A stretch of 64,000 nt of DNA from a virus. Numbering within the stretch: the first letter of the stretch is position 1; each line of letters begins with the position of its first letter. The stretch covers positions 62,001 to 126,000 of the IMG/VR virus record IMGVR_UViG_3300017770_000001. The stretch is one strand, 5' to 3'. Made by a program: the position numbers and the translations under genes. Below the pieces are notes generated by a model. That model was not told where the DNA came from and made no database searches. It saw only the letters and a program-made list of their open reading frames with translations. Shown piece after piece: positions 44,755 through 52,236 of this stretch.

Positions 44755-45667
44755 AATGTTTTGTCACAATATCAAATGATGGTTTTCCAAATAGTGAACC
44801 ATCTACACTACACTTATTACAAGGAGACATACTTCTATCTCCCTTTATAAGTTTCTTTCTAATTCTTGTCATAGGTTTAGAGAACCACACATCATACAAT
44901 GACTGTGAAAGTAAATTACCTACTACGTGTTCTCTACCCCAATCGTTTGAACAGAATAGAACATCTCCGTTCCAATCTACAAACATTTTGTAGAACGGAT
45001 AGTGACACGGTTTACCCTTGAGAGATGTAATGTTAGTTTCTTCTATTCCAACCCAATCTACAACACCACTTCTATTATTAAGTATTAGTCCGTGTTCTTT
45101 TACAGCTTCACTCCAATGCATTCTATATTTGTAACGGTCAAGAGGGACACCTGCTTCTTCCATCATAGGATTGAATGTATCCATTTGAAAATCACCATCA
45201 TATAGATTGATGTAGAGTAAGTCCAATCCCTTTTCGTGTATTAGACTTCTTGCATATTCTACAGTTAACTTATCTCCATTGGTATTACACTCTAGTGTTG
45301 CATTGGGTAAGTGTTGTCTGAATGCATGAACGATGTCGGGGAAAACGGGGTTCAGTAAATTCTCACCAAACCCACTAAAACTAATTTTACCTTTGTAATC
45401 ATTTGCACTCAATTCTTCTGCAATGATGTTTGCACCTTTTACGGTAAGGTGAAGATTCCTGTTGGGAAAAACCTTGGGGTCATGTCTAGGACAAAATACA
45501 CAGGTTCTGTTACACAACTCTGTTGTATTAACTTCTACTGTTAGGATGGACGATAGAGGACTTAAGTCCTCATCGTTTTGTTTTTCCCAATGGTTCTTTT
45601 CCTGTTGTCTACGATGTTCTAAGAAATCGTATTGGTCTACTACAGGAATCTTCTCCGTGTTCTTCAC
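44711..45667 (-). CDS. Radical SAM protein with SPASM-type C-terminus
   Basis: 318 residues, GTG start sharing bases with the upstream stop (TAGTG). The cluster motif is CNRTCVFC (Cys52, Cys56, Cys59: CX3CX2C), followed by ISFSGFGENLLNP and CNTNGD in the expected barrel positions. The C-terminal part has CHYPFYKMFVDWNGDVLFCS and later PCNKC, a SPASM-like second Fe-S cluster site. Such enzymes modify peptides, sugars or tRNA. With FkbM and SDR beside it, a sugar or nucleobase pathway is likely, but this is inference. Confidence 0.85.
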   Translation of the reverse strand: MKNTEKIPVVDQYDFLEHRRQQEKNHWEKQNDEDLSPLSSILTVEVNTTELCNRTCVFCPRHDPKVFPNRNLHLTVKGANIIAEELSANDYKGKISFSGFGENLLNPVFPDIVHAFRQHLPNATLECNTNGDKLTVEYARSLIHEKGLDLLYINLYDGDFQMDTFNPMMEEAGVPLDRYKYRMHWSEAVKEHGLILNNRSGVVDWVGIEETNITSLKGKPCHYPFYKMFVDWNGDVLFCSNDWGREHVVGNLLSQSLYDVWFSKPMTRIRKKLIKGDRSMSPCNKCSVDGSLFGKPSFDIVTKHYDDLQQARRSNKTT

Positions 45668-46854
45668 TACTCAGTTGATATCTCTGCACCTTGCTCTGTG
45701 AGTTCGGCAATGAGACTATCTGCTTGTCTTTGGAAATCGACCATCATAATTTGTTTGGTCTTTTTAGAATCAACTTCAAATCCTAGTTCATCTGCAGATT
45801 TTTGAATCTGTGCTTTAGTCATTCCTTGCAAATCGTCTGCATCGGGAATTACTATTTCTTCAAACTCTTCATACTCTTCTTCTGCACTTGCATTCTTGTC
45901 TGCAATCTTTTGTTCTAGTTCTTCTACTGATTCATATGTGTTAACTTCTAAATCTTTTGCAAGACTTAATAGGGGGTCGTTCACTACTTCAGTTGTATCG
46001 TCTACTTCTGATAGTGTGTCTTCTTTTTCTAGTTCGTCTGCAATGTTAGATAAAGCTTCGTTAACATCATCTGTACCATGTTTCTCTAACCACTCATCGT
46101 GTTCTTTATCTTGTAGACCTACGTTCTCTTCTTTGACATGTTCACCAACCCAGTCTCCACCTACTTCGTTGAAGTCAAACTTGTCATCTTCCACTTCAGA
46201 GACGGGACTCTCTTCTTGTGGGATGTTAGATGATGTGACTGATGGTTCACTACCAGTGACCCTACCACTGACTAAGTTTGCCATCTCACGTGCTTTACTT
46301 CTAGGTTTCTGTACGGTCTCTTCAGTTGGAATAGAAAAATCACTAGGTTGTGATTCTACTTGTTGGGTTTCCAGTTGAGGTTGTTGTACTTTGACTTTCT
46401 CTTGTTCTAATTCATTTTCAATAAATTTGAATTCCATAACTTGTCCTGTATCAGATGATTTTACATCCTCTACACTTCTAGCTTGGGTAAGTGTGTTTAG
46501 TTCTGCAATCTCTTGCTCATCCACTATTGGTTGTGGTGTTAGTTTAACTGTTGCAAGTTCTTTCTCTAGTTCTCTTCGTTTGAGTCTTTCGTCTGCAAAC
46601 TTCTTCTTCAGTAAGAATGCATCTTGTTCCTCTTTGAGTTTACGTGCTGACTCTTCTGCTTGAAGTCTAATCATACGTTCTTGTTCTAGTCTCTGTTGTT
46701 CTTGTACGAAGAATTCTAGTTCTAGTGTTAGATTGTTTCTGAGTTCTGATACAGTCATGAGTTCGTTACCCTTGAGGGCACCTCTCTCTGTTACCATATC
46801 ATTTACTGTGATGAGCGTCTTTAAATGCTCGGGTGTTATATATTTTGTATCCAT
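45667..46854 (-). CDS. Acidic coiled-coil protein with SAP/Rho-N-like C-terminus
   Basis: 395 residues. Residues 50-105 form a charged coiled coil (QEQQRLEQERMIRLQAEESA). The centre is acidic and low complexity (SEVEDDKFDFNEVGG, EEEYEEFEEIVIPD). The C-terminus GMTKAQIQKSADELGFEVDS followed by KKTKQIMMVDF resembles a short helix-extended-loop-helix domain of the SAP/HeH/Rho-N type that binds nucleic acid. Function unknown. A structured leader with a possible 25-codon upstream ORF precedes it. Confidence 0.6.
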   Translation of the reverse strand: MDTKYITPEHLKTLITVNDMVTERGALKGNELMTVSELRNNLTLELEFFVQEQQRLEQERMIRLQAEESARKLKEEQDAFLLKKKFADERLKRRELEKELATVKLTPQPIVDEQEIAELNTLTQARSVEDVKSSDTGQVMEFKFIENELEQEKVKVQQPQLETQQVESQPSDFSIPTEETVQKPRSKAREMANLVSGRVTGSEPSVTSSNIPQEESPVSEVEDDKFDFNEVGGDWVGEHVKEENVGLQDKEHDEWLEKHGTDDVNEALSNIADELEKEDTLSEVDDTTEVVNDPLLSLAKDLEVNTYESVEELEQKIADKNASAEEEYEEFEEIVIPDADDLQGMTKAQIQKSADELGFEVDSKKTKQIMMVDFQRQADSLIAELTEQGAEISTE

Positions 46855-46931
46855 TATTTAATTTCCATCCTATAGGTGGTCACAGCTCGACTAGAAAGGT
46901 TTACATATCGGAAAGTGATAATCCTTTCCAT
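46854..46931 (-). CDS. Possible 25-residue upstream ORF
   Basis: The frame starting at 46931 reads MERIITFRYVNLSSRAVTTY and ends with TAA fused to the next ATG (TAATG). There is no Shine-Dalgarno; a -10-like TATACA lies 10 bases upstream of its ATG. It may be a leader peptide, a tiny protein, or chance. Confidence 0.33.
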   Translation of the reverse strand: MERIITFRYVNLSSRAVTTYRMEIK

Positions 46932-46978
46932 ATTTTTTTTTATGTATAGTCTCTAGTGTGACCTTAAATATTTAGTAA
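46855..46978 (-). promoter_or_regulatory. Structured leader with long-range pairing
   Basis: On the transcribed strand GGTCACA (46963-46957) pairs perfectly with TGTGACC (46884-46878), and inside lie TAGA/TCTA and a GGAAAG...CTTTCC hairpin (46910-46929 region). The string GACTATACAT is shared with the rpsU leader. This may be a promoter plus regulatory RNA. Confidence 0.4.
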
Positions 46979-47275
46979 TTATAAACGACTAGTAGTACTA
47001 GCCGTCACTTTAATTTCAGTTCTGTTTGTGGTTGGTACTTCGTCACTGTTCACATTCCATTCACATGTCCACTTACGAGTGTCACCAGTACCACGATATT
47101 TATTTGTATCGTAATCATAAATCATTTCTATAGTTTCTTCTCTGAAGTAATCATAGATAAGAATGAAACCAGTGATAGGGTCGAACTGTCTAACCTCACC
47201 AATGCATTCAATGTCTCCACGTCTGTAGAAACATTGTCTGTCTTTTGCATTCAAATTTAATTTATTAACTACCAT
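46979..47275 (-). CDS. Small unknown protein
   Basis: 98 residues, starting MVVNKLNLNAKDRQCFYRRG. The central part (VRQFDPITGFILIYDYFREE, then KWTCEWNVN) is beta-rich. No family recognised. It is followed by the structured leader at 46855-46978. Confidence 0.58.
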   Translation of the reverse strand: MVVNKLNLNAKDRQCFYRRGDIECIGEVRQFDPITGFILIYDYFREETIEMIYDYDTNKYRGTGDTRKWTCEWNVNSDEVPTTNRTEIKVTASTTSRL

Positions 47276-47283
47276 ACGATTAT

Positions 47284-47793
47284 TTAGTCACTAATCACTT
47301 CGGGAAAAGCAATATCTACTAAATCTTTTGTAATTCTTTTAAAAGGATTCTTTTTATCCTTAACCAAATCAATCATCTCTGCTTCTTTCGTTGGAATAGA
47401 TTCCAATAATTCAATCCACATAGCTTCACGTTTTAATTCTTGCAACTCATCGTTTACGAAATATTTAAATTTCTTAAACTCAAACCTTAATGAACTCTCT
47501 GTTAAATCATCAGCAGGTGCTGGATTTGGAGTGTAAGGTGTTTTACCTTCGGGTAAACGTGATTCAATATTCTTATCGAATATCCATTGTAGTACAGGTA
47601 ATACTGCACCGTTTCTTTCTGCATAGTGTTTCAATCCATGTGCAGCTTTCTCATCATTCTCGACAAGATTGCATTGTTCTAGAATTGCAAATACACTTGC
47701 ATCGTTTGGAAGTCTAACTCTTTCAGTAGCTAACTTCATTAGTGGTTTATTGGTAGAACCTTTTGGTCTACCTCTTCCTTTTTTCTCTGTCAT
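47284..47793 (-). CDS. Conserved phage protein with AT-hook-like N-terminus
   Basis: 169 residues. The N-terminus KKGRGRPKGSTNKP is an AT-hook-type DNA minor-groove motif. The rest is helical and ends LVKDKKNPFKRITKDLVDIA, a pattern familiar from T4-like cyanophages (unassigned family). It starts inside the RNase H stop (4-bp overlap), which hints at a role in DNA replication or packaging. Confidence 0.65.
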   Translation of the reverse strand: MTEKKGRGRPKGSTNKPLMKLATERVRLPNDASVFAILEQCNLVENDEKAAHGLKHYAERNGAVLPVLQWIFDKNIESRLPEGKTPYTPNPAPADDLTESSLRFEFKKFKYFVNDELQELKREAMWIELLESIPTKEAEMIDLVKDKKNPFKRITKDLVDIAFPEVISD

Positions 47794-48632
47794 AATCTAA
47801 AGTCCTTAACGTTAGTCATTAACTCATTCAGTTGATGTTTCCTAAGGTAGTCATATACCTTACCACTAGGGACAGTAATGTCAGCAAATTCTTTTAAGAC
47901 GTTCACTTCAATATCCTGTGGAATACATTCTAAATCAATTAATGTTTGATTTCTTAAATAGTTACGATAGTATTTATCTTCTTTATCTATCTCTATTTTA
48001 AGATATGTTTCGACAACTTGTTTTCTTAAAGGTGTCTGTCTTACATTTTCAGAGATGACATCGTCACGTGATAAGAAGTTTGGAACTCCATCTGACTTAT
48101 CTCCTCTGAGTATATGTTCTTTTAAAAATAATTTTGGGTCTTCGGGTTTAATATATTTGTTTAGGTTTGGAGACCACTGGGTAACACTAGGATACTTCTG
48201 TAGTTGTTGGAAGTCCTTGTCACCACTAATAATTAATACATCTTCATCGGGTGCATGATGTTTAGTAAGTACTGCAATAATATCATCAGCTTCACATGCA
48301 TCTACTTGCATCATTTTCCATGGGAAGTTTTCTTTTATTTCCTCACGTACCTTATGGAGTGCATCAAAAAATAAACCCCAGTCTAGTCCACTCTTATCTC
48401 GTGTACGTTTACGGTTTATCTTATAGTAGGGATAGTACTTCTTTCTCCAATTATTCTTCTCATCGGCACACAGGACGACCTCACCTAGGTTCTCACCATG
48501 GTTACGGATATATGTCTTTAGTGTATTAAGAATCATATGACGAAGGAGTTGTTCATTTATTTCTCCCTCATTATATTTAAGTTGTGCCATCAGACCTGCT
48601 ATCATAGTCTGAGTAAAATCAATTAGTATCAT
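47790..48632 (-). CDS. rnh: T4-type RNase H (5'-3' exonuclease, FEN family)
   Basis: 280 residues (T4 RNase H is 305). Metal-binding acids are in place: ILIDFTQT (Asp5), VVLCADEKNNWRKKYYPYYK, DACEADDIIAVL and ISGDKDFQQLQ, then the helical arch and GDKSDGVPNF (H3TH region). It removes RNA primers and adjacent DNA from Okazaki fragments. GAGG lies 8 bases before the ATG and a tight AACCC/GGGTT hairpin stands just upstream. Confidence 0.9.
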   Translation of the reverse strand: MILIDFTQTMIAGLMAQLKYNEGEINEQLLRHMILNTLKTYIRNHGENLGEVVLCADEKNNWRKKYYPYYKINRKRTRDKSGLDWGLFFDALHKVREEIKENFPWKMMQVDACEADDIIAVLTKHHAPDEDVLIISGDKDFQQLQKYPSVTQWSPNLNKYIKPEDPKLFLKEHILRGDKSDGVPNFLSRDDVISENVRQTPLRKQVVETYLKIEIDKEDKYYRNYLRNQTLIDLECIPQDIEVNVLKEFADITVPSGKVYDYLRKHQLNELMTNVKDFRL

Positions 48633-48658
48633 AATATTATCCTCAACAACCCTGTGGG

Positions 48659-49054
48659 TTATTTGTATTTTTTATTTAATGCACGTAAAGTTTTATTCAT
48701 CTTACGTTTTGCACTTTCTTTTTCCCATTTAACTTTATTTTTATTAAGATAGGTATTTGCACCTTTAATTATCTTCTCAATAAATGCAGTAAACTTTTGT
48801 TTCTCTGCAGTAGTCATATAAGAGTAAGCTTCAACCATATCTTTGTCATTAGATTTTAATTCATTGACCATACTTTCATAATCATCGATTATTATTTGTA
48901 CGACCTTAGGTTTAAAATCAATTTGATTTAAATATTTCTCCATATTAAAAGAAGACTTATATCCTTCTTCTTGAAATTTATCTATTTCATACTCGATAAT
49001 ACCCATTGCAAGGTTTGCCTTACGAGTCATTGCTTCTAAAATAGGGGATGCCAT
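48659..49054 (-). CDS. Conserved helical protein, unknown
   Basis: 131 residues, starting MASPILEAMTRKANLAMGII, entirely helical and basic towards the C-terminus (KRKMNKTLRALNKKYK). AAAGGA precedes the ATG. Stands between RNase H and another conserved unknown. No function known. Confidence 0.58.
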   Translation of the reverse strand: MASPILEAMTRKANLAMGIIEYEIDKFQEEGYKSSFNMEKYLNQIDFKPKVVQIIIDDYESMVNELKSNDKDMVEAYSYMTTAEKQKFTAFIEKIIKGANTYLNKNKVKWEKESAKRKMNKTLRALNKKYK

Positions 49055-49098
49055 TATTTAATTCCTTTCATGTTTAATTTAAAATGTATATATATCAT

Positions 49099-49437
49099 TT
49101 AACTACTCATTTGAGATATCTCTTCTGCTTCCTTCTGAGAAATAACAGGGACTGCATTACTCTTATGCATGGTTGCAATACCTTTGACAAGGGTTCCAGT
49201 GTATACAGGAGACTCTTGTTTGGTACAGTCACCACTAATCTTGTGATACTCACCCGACCTCATATATTCTTCCATCAAAGACTTGTACTGTTGTTCTTGT
49301 CTACGAATAGTTTCTTTATATTGTAACGTCTGTGTAAAATCTACAGGTGGTTTCTTCTTCTGCAAGAATGCCTTCGTCTTACGTTTCTTACCGTGAGGGC
49401 CGTACCTTATAGATGAATTAAGATTAATTATTCCCAT
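49099..49437 (-). CDS. Conserved small protein, leaderless early gene
   Basis: 112 residues, starting MGIINLNSSIRYGPHGKKRK, basic N-terminus, central helix QEQQYKSLMEEYMRSGEYHK. The SIRYGPHGKKRKT start is familiar from marine T4-like phages, function unknown. The ATG is 8 bases after the -10 of the promoter at 49445-49474, predicting a leaderless mRNA. Confidence 0.65.
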   Translation of the reverse strand: MGIINLNSSIRYGPHGKKRKTKAFLQKKKPPVDFTQTLQYKETIRRQEQQYKSLMEEYMRSGEYHKISGDCTKQESPVYTGTLVKGIATMHKSNAVPVISQKEAEEISQMSS

Positions 49438-49444
49438 GACTACT

Positions 49445-49474
49445 ATAATACCTTATATGGGGGGTTATTGTCAA
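49445..49474 (-). promoter_or_regulatory. Repeated early promoter, copy (TTGACA-N18-TATTAT), leaderless
   Basis: Minus strand -35 TTGACA (49474-49469), -10 TATTAT (49450-49445), spacer 18, then AGTAGTC and the ATG at 49437. Confidence 0.78.
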
Positions 49475-49479
49475 TAGGT

Positions 49480-50094
49480 TTATTGATTAAATCCAAAGGT
49501 TTCGAAATCTTTTAAGTATAAGTCTTGTACCATATGTTTCATCCACTGAGGTATGTCGAAGGTGTCGATAGGTTTCATACCGTACTTGTCACTGACATCC
49601 TTGTGGTTGTGTCGATATCCTTGAGTGTTACTAGTGGGTACTGCAATACTTTGAGTGATAGGTAGGTCGACTCCTGTGTTTAAATGATACCAGTATCCCA
49701 TTTGTTGTCCGTCAAGATAATAATAATCATACTGAGACCCTAAAAGATACTCACTGGTTGATAAAACGTCATACACAGTGTCATACTTATAGGGTAGAGT
49801 GAATAAATGTCTGAACTGAGAAACAAATCTGTCATACGGATGTCGTACCAAACCACTAATTCGGATTTTTTGTGACATACTGTCATACCTTCTAGGAAAG
49901 TCTGAGACTCTCTCTGAGTAATCTTTCCATGTCCAGTGACCATGTGACTCATTTACATCAAACAATCCCCTAGGACGAAGTGTGGTGTTCTCTGACAACC
50001 ATGTACGGACAAAGGTACCACCTGTTTTGGGTGCATGTATCTGACAATAGACGGATTCAACGAATTCCCCCATGTCATTTACCCATAAAATCAT
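49480..50094 (-). CDS. PAPS-dependent sulfotransferase 1
   Basis: 204 residues. The 5'-phosphosulfate loop is HAPKTGGTFVRTW (PKTGGT at 22-27) and the 3'-phosphate motif RHPYDRFVSQF (84-94), the two defining elements of the sulfotransferase fold. Substrate segment unclear. It moves sulfate from PAPS to a hydroxyl of a glycan or small molecule. A second sulfotransferase (56036-56734) and an APS-kinase-like gene (53999-54445) lie nearby. Confidence 0.82.
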   Translation of the reverse strand: MILWVNDMGEFVESVYCQIHAPKTGGTFVRTWLSENTTLRPRGLFDVNESHGHWTWKDYSERVSDFPRRYDSMSQKIRISGLVRHPYDRFVSQFRHLFTLPYKYDTVYDVLSTSEYLLGSQYDYYYLDGQQMGYWYHLNTGVDLPITQSIAVPTSNTQGYRHNHKDVSDKYGMKPIDTFDIPQWMKHMVQDLYLKDFETFGFNQ

Positions 50095-50135
50095 AAATTC
50101 ACCGTCCCGTAGAGACTATTACGGTATTTTTTTTA

Positions 50136-50810
50136 TTAGTTTCGATGATGGTCATACATTTCTGCATACATTTTACCTTTAGGTTCTAATTTATTGTAAC
50201 ACTTCCAATTAAATACACGTCTCGGATGTAATAAATTAAAAGATTGTTCAGGTTTATGGAGAGCTGGTGGGTGTAAGGTATTCGACCACACTATTAAACG
50301 ATTATTTACGTTGTCAACTGTCTTAAACGGAGTGACGTTGTGACCTCTACCATCAAAAAGGTGTAAAGGAATACTTGGTTCCTCAGGTTTACGTAAATAT
50401 ATCATAGCTGCATAGGGTTTGGTCTTAATATCACGATGAATCATCTGAGAAACACACCCACCTTTTGCATATTGACCAAAAGACCACCAATGATAGAGGT
50501 TATCCCACGTATGAGTGTCGTAAGAAAGGGTGTCGATACACTCTTTGAACACTTCATTGGTCTCTAAACCTACTACAATGTCATAAAGTTCATTAAATCC
50601 GTATCTTTTCAGATTATCACGTTCATCTATACGGGATTGCAAGTCTTGTCGGAGGTTATGTGTGTTAGGATAATGTGAATCCATCTTCTCTTGGTACAAT
50701 TTCTCACAATGTTGGTCGTACTCATCATTATACAGACAATAATCTACAACATCCTTAGGTAGGAAGTCGTCAATGACTATATGATGGAAGGGTTCTTTAA
50801 AAATCTCCAT
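50136..50810 (-). CDS. 2OG-Fe(II) oxygenase-like protein 1
   Basis: 224 residues. Double-stranded beta-helix pattern with the first metal pair HRD at 125-127 (SQMIHRDIKTKPYAAMIYL), the distal His in NRLIVWSNTLHPPAL (His180) and a following Arg. N-terminus FHHIVIDDFLPKDVVDYCL is typical of prolyl-4-hydroxylase-like phage proteins. The transcript from the promoter at 51220-51249 would reach it through a long structured leader. Confidence 0.72.
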   Translation of the reverse strand: MEIFKEPFHHIVIDDFLPKDVVDYCLYNDEYDQHCEKLYQEKMDSHYPNTHNLRQDLQSRIDERDNLKRYGFNELYDIVVGLETNEVFKECIDTLSYDTHTWDNLYHWWSFGQYAKGGCVSQMIHRDIKTKPYAAMIYLRKPEEPSIPLHLFDGRGHNVTPFKTVDNVNNRLIVWSNTLHPPALHKPEQSFNLLHPRRVFNWKCYNKLEPKGKMYAEMYDHHRN

Positions 50811-50981
50811 GGTACTAGTATATATCCTAAAAAAAATTTACAGACGTATTCATATAAAAAGGTTTACCCACAGAAATTTCTCTCGAAAAATTCTTATAGG
50901 GGGTACTTGCCCTACTCTAAATCTCTCTAGGAGTCCCATAAGCTATCATTAGTGATTCTCTCAGGTTACTCACAAGTTATC
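50811..50981 (-). other. Gap between structured RNA region and oxygenase gene
   Basis: No ORF. It holds small hairpins (GGG...CCC around 50899-50912) and, on the transcribed strand, TACCC...GGGTA followed by AACCTTTTT around 50860-50905, a weak terminator candidate. An AGGA lies about 15 bases before the oxygenase ATG. Confidence 0.3.
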
Positions 50982-51188
50982 CACAGGGTGAACACAGAGA
51001 CCGCTCCGAAACCCTTTAGAATCAAGGGCTCGGAGGCCGCTGAGAGGAGCTCAACGAAGTCCCTGTGTTGTTTCCACAGTTTTCATAATATAATTGGTGG
51101 TCTCTCTCACTTCCACCTTGGGGTTCTCTGTGTTCCAACACCTAGTCCTACTTAAAGGAGGTCTACAAGGGATTTTCTGATGACTAGG
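50982..51188 (-). ncRNA. Candidate structured non-coding RNA with anti-SD-like loop
   Basis: GC-rich island in an AT-rich genome, without ORF. On the minus strand: 7-bp helix CCTAGTC/GACTAGG (51188-51182 with 51147-51141) whose loop carries CCTCCTTT (51161-51154), identical to the 16S anti-Shine-Dalgarno core; an 11-bp perfect helix GAACACAGAGA/TCTCTGTGTTC (51135-51125 with 51000-50990), extended by 2 more pairs past one bulged base; inside it GGTGG/CCACC, CTGTG/CACAG and a 12-bp GC-rich hairpin (51035-51004). CACAGGG (51067-51061) can also pair with CCCTGTG (50988-50982), a pseudoknot. Predicted 5' end about 51213. No known family recognised. Confidence 0.55.
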
Positions 51189-51219
51189 TTCTGTATCCCA
51201 TGTACTCTACTACTATTAC

Positions 51220-51249
51220 ATTATACTACTAAATGACTGTTACTGTCAA
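51220..51249 (-). promoter_or_regulatory. Near-perfect sigma-70 promoter (TTGACA-N18-TATAAT)
   Basis: Minus strand -35 TTGACA (51249-51244), -10 TATAAT (51225-51220), spacer 18: the strongest match in the window. Predicted +1 about 51213, directly upstream of the structured island, with the next CDS more than 400 nt away. Confidence 0.85.
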
Positions 51250-51254
51250 CCCCT

Positions 51255-51608
51255 TTATCTAAGATAGTGGGGGCCGTACATGTTTGTTTGGTCAACGATG
51301 TAACCCTTTAATAGGTTACCACGTGATTGATTGAGTGCTGGAGTCTGCCATCCTTGTGCCTTAAGAACACTTCCAACGGGGAAGTTCTTGTTACCCACGT
51401 TGATGAACCCCCACACACTACCATGTTCTGAGTCTTTCGTCTCATAAGAAGTAACACGGATGTACTTACGACCAATGGTATAGTCATGATAGGACTCACG
51501 TTCCTTACAGTGTTCCCACTTACTATGGGTTACATTAGTCAAAGAAGTACATAACTCCTCTACTAGTTCAATCATATCGGTTGCTTCCTTCTGATAGTCT
51601 TTACTCAT
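51255..51608 (-). CDS. Conserved phage protein with GWQTPALNQSRGN motif
   Basis: 117 residues. Helical N-terminus, then GRKYIRVTSYETKDSEHGSV, WGFINVGNKNF and GSVLKAQGWQTPALNQSRGN, a block I recall from many T4-like cyanophages without function. Possibly a small beta-barrel domain. It overlaps the coiled-coil gene upstream by 4 bp. Confidence 0.65.
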   Translation of the reverse strand: MSKDYQKEATDMIELVEELCTSLTNVTHSKWEHCKERESYHDYTIGRKYIRVTSYETKDSEHGSVWGFINVGNKNFPVGSVLKAQGWQTPALNQSRGNLLKGYIVDQTNMYGPHYLR

Positions 51609-51856
51609 ATTATCTCCTTTAGAAATTTAGTTAATTTGGTTTGTTTTCTGATTAGTTGTTGTTCGGAGGTCTTAAGGTCTTTCTGTGTTCTTAATATACA
51701 CACACTAGAAGACCAGTCATCACCTATAGGAGTATCAGTCTTCATCTCTTCTAGACGTTCTTTCTCACTCCTGATAAGACTCTGTAGGTGTCTGATGTCT
51801 AACTCCAGTTCGAGTTGTTTGAGTCTTAGTTCCTTTTCTTTCTCTTGTCTTGTCAT
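51605..51856 (-). CDS. Small coiled-coil protein, nearly leaderless
   Basis: 83 residues from the ATG at 51856 (MTRQEKEKELRLKQLELELD), a classic heptad-repeat coiled coil. An upstream in-frame ATG at 51865 falls inside the promoter. With -10 at 51866-51871 the predicted +1 is 51859, three bases before the AUG. No Shine-Dalgarno. Confidence 0.62.
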   Translation of the reverse strand: MTRQEKEKELRLKQLELELDIRHLQSLIRSEKERLEEMKTDTPIGDDWSSSVCILRTQKDLKTSEQQLIRKQTKLTKFLKEII

Positions 51857-51865
51857 TATGTACAT

Positions 51866-51895
51866 AGTATACCACTAAATGGGGGTCATTGTCAA
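51866..51895 (-). promoter_or_regulatory. Repeated early promoter (TTGACA-N18-TATACT), near-leaderless
   Basis: Minus strand -35 TTGACA (51895-51890), -10 TATACT (51871-51866), spacer 18. A second copy lies exactly 100 bp upstream. Confidence 0.8.
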
Positions 51896-51965
51896 GGGGT
51901 AGAGTATGGTATTAGTTCATATAGGGGGGAGGAGACGATTTGTAAGCTGCACTCCCAGTACTATT

Positions 51966-51995
51966 AGTATAGCAAAAAGTGATACCTATTGTCAA
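51966..51995 (-). promoter_or_regulatory. Repeated early promoter, tandem upstream copy
   Basis: Minus strand -35 TTGACA (51995-51990), -10 TATACT (51971-51966), spacer 18, with the CACTTTTT spacer end shared with copies A and B. No start codon follows closely, so its transcript carries a leader of about 100 nt into the next gene or is itself a small RNA. Confidence 0.78.
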
Positions 51996-52200
51996 GTCGC
52001 GTGGGAGCCCTTTGTTTATAAGGGTTTGGGGGTAGTACCTCTGAGACCCTCTCGATATCTCCTCTGTCTAGTCTCTCCTAACACCCTCGATGATTCCGTA
52101 AAAAAGACCTCTCATACGTCTCTCTTCATTTCCTATTATTTTACACACTATCACACACTTCTACACACTAATTTAATCAGAGTAGTTCCGAGTCCTTGTA
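51996..52200 (-). other. Non-coding stretch with small hairpins and a 10-bp tandem repeat
   Basis: No convincing ORF in about 205 bp. On the minus strand it shows CCCTT...AAGGG (52015-52031) and GAGAC...GTCTC (52043-52077 region) pairings and three GTGTGT decamers. It lies between the terminator of one operon and the tandem promoters of the next, and is GC-richer than its surroundings. Confidence 0.4.
52139..52168 (-). repeat. Three tandem decamers GTGTGTNNNA
   Basis: Read on the minus strand: GTGTGTAGAA, GTGTGTGATA, GTGTGTAAAA, in direct succession. The 10-bp period equals about one helical turn, as expected for a cooperative DNA-binding site. Function unknown. Confidence 0.5.
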
Positions 52201-52236
52201 AAAAATAATAAAACCCTTTAGATATAGGGGTTTTGG
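52200..52236 (-). terminator. Intrinsic terminator after the 52218-52826 gene
   Basis: On the minus strand AAAACCC...GGGTTTT forms a 7-8-bp stem, directly followed by ATTATTTTTTA. The stem overlaps the last codons of the oxygenase gene. It is the clearest terminator in the window. Confidence 0.75.

Noticed and set aside
51996-52200. 15-27-codon ORFs on the minus strand
   Set aside because: No ribosome site, rare start codons only, and no coupling to a neighbour; the region looks non-coding.
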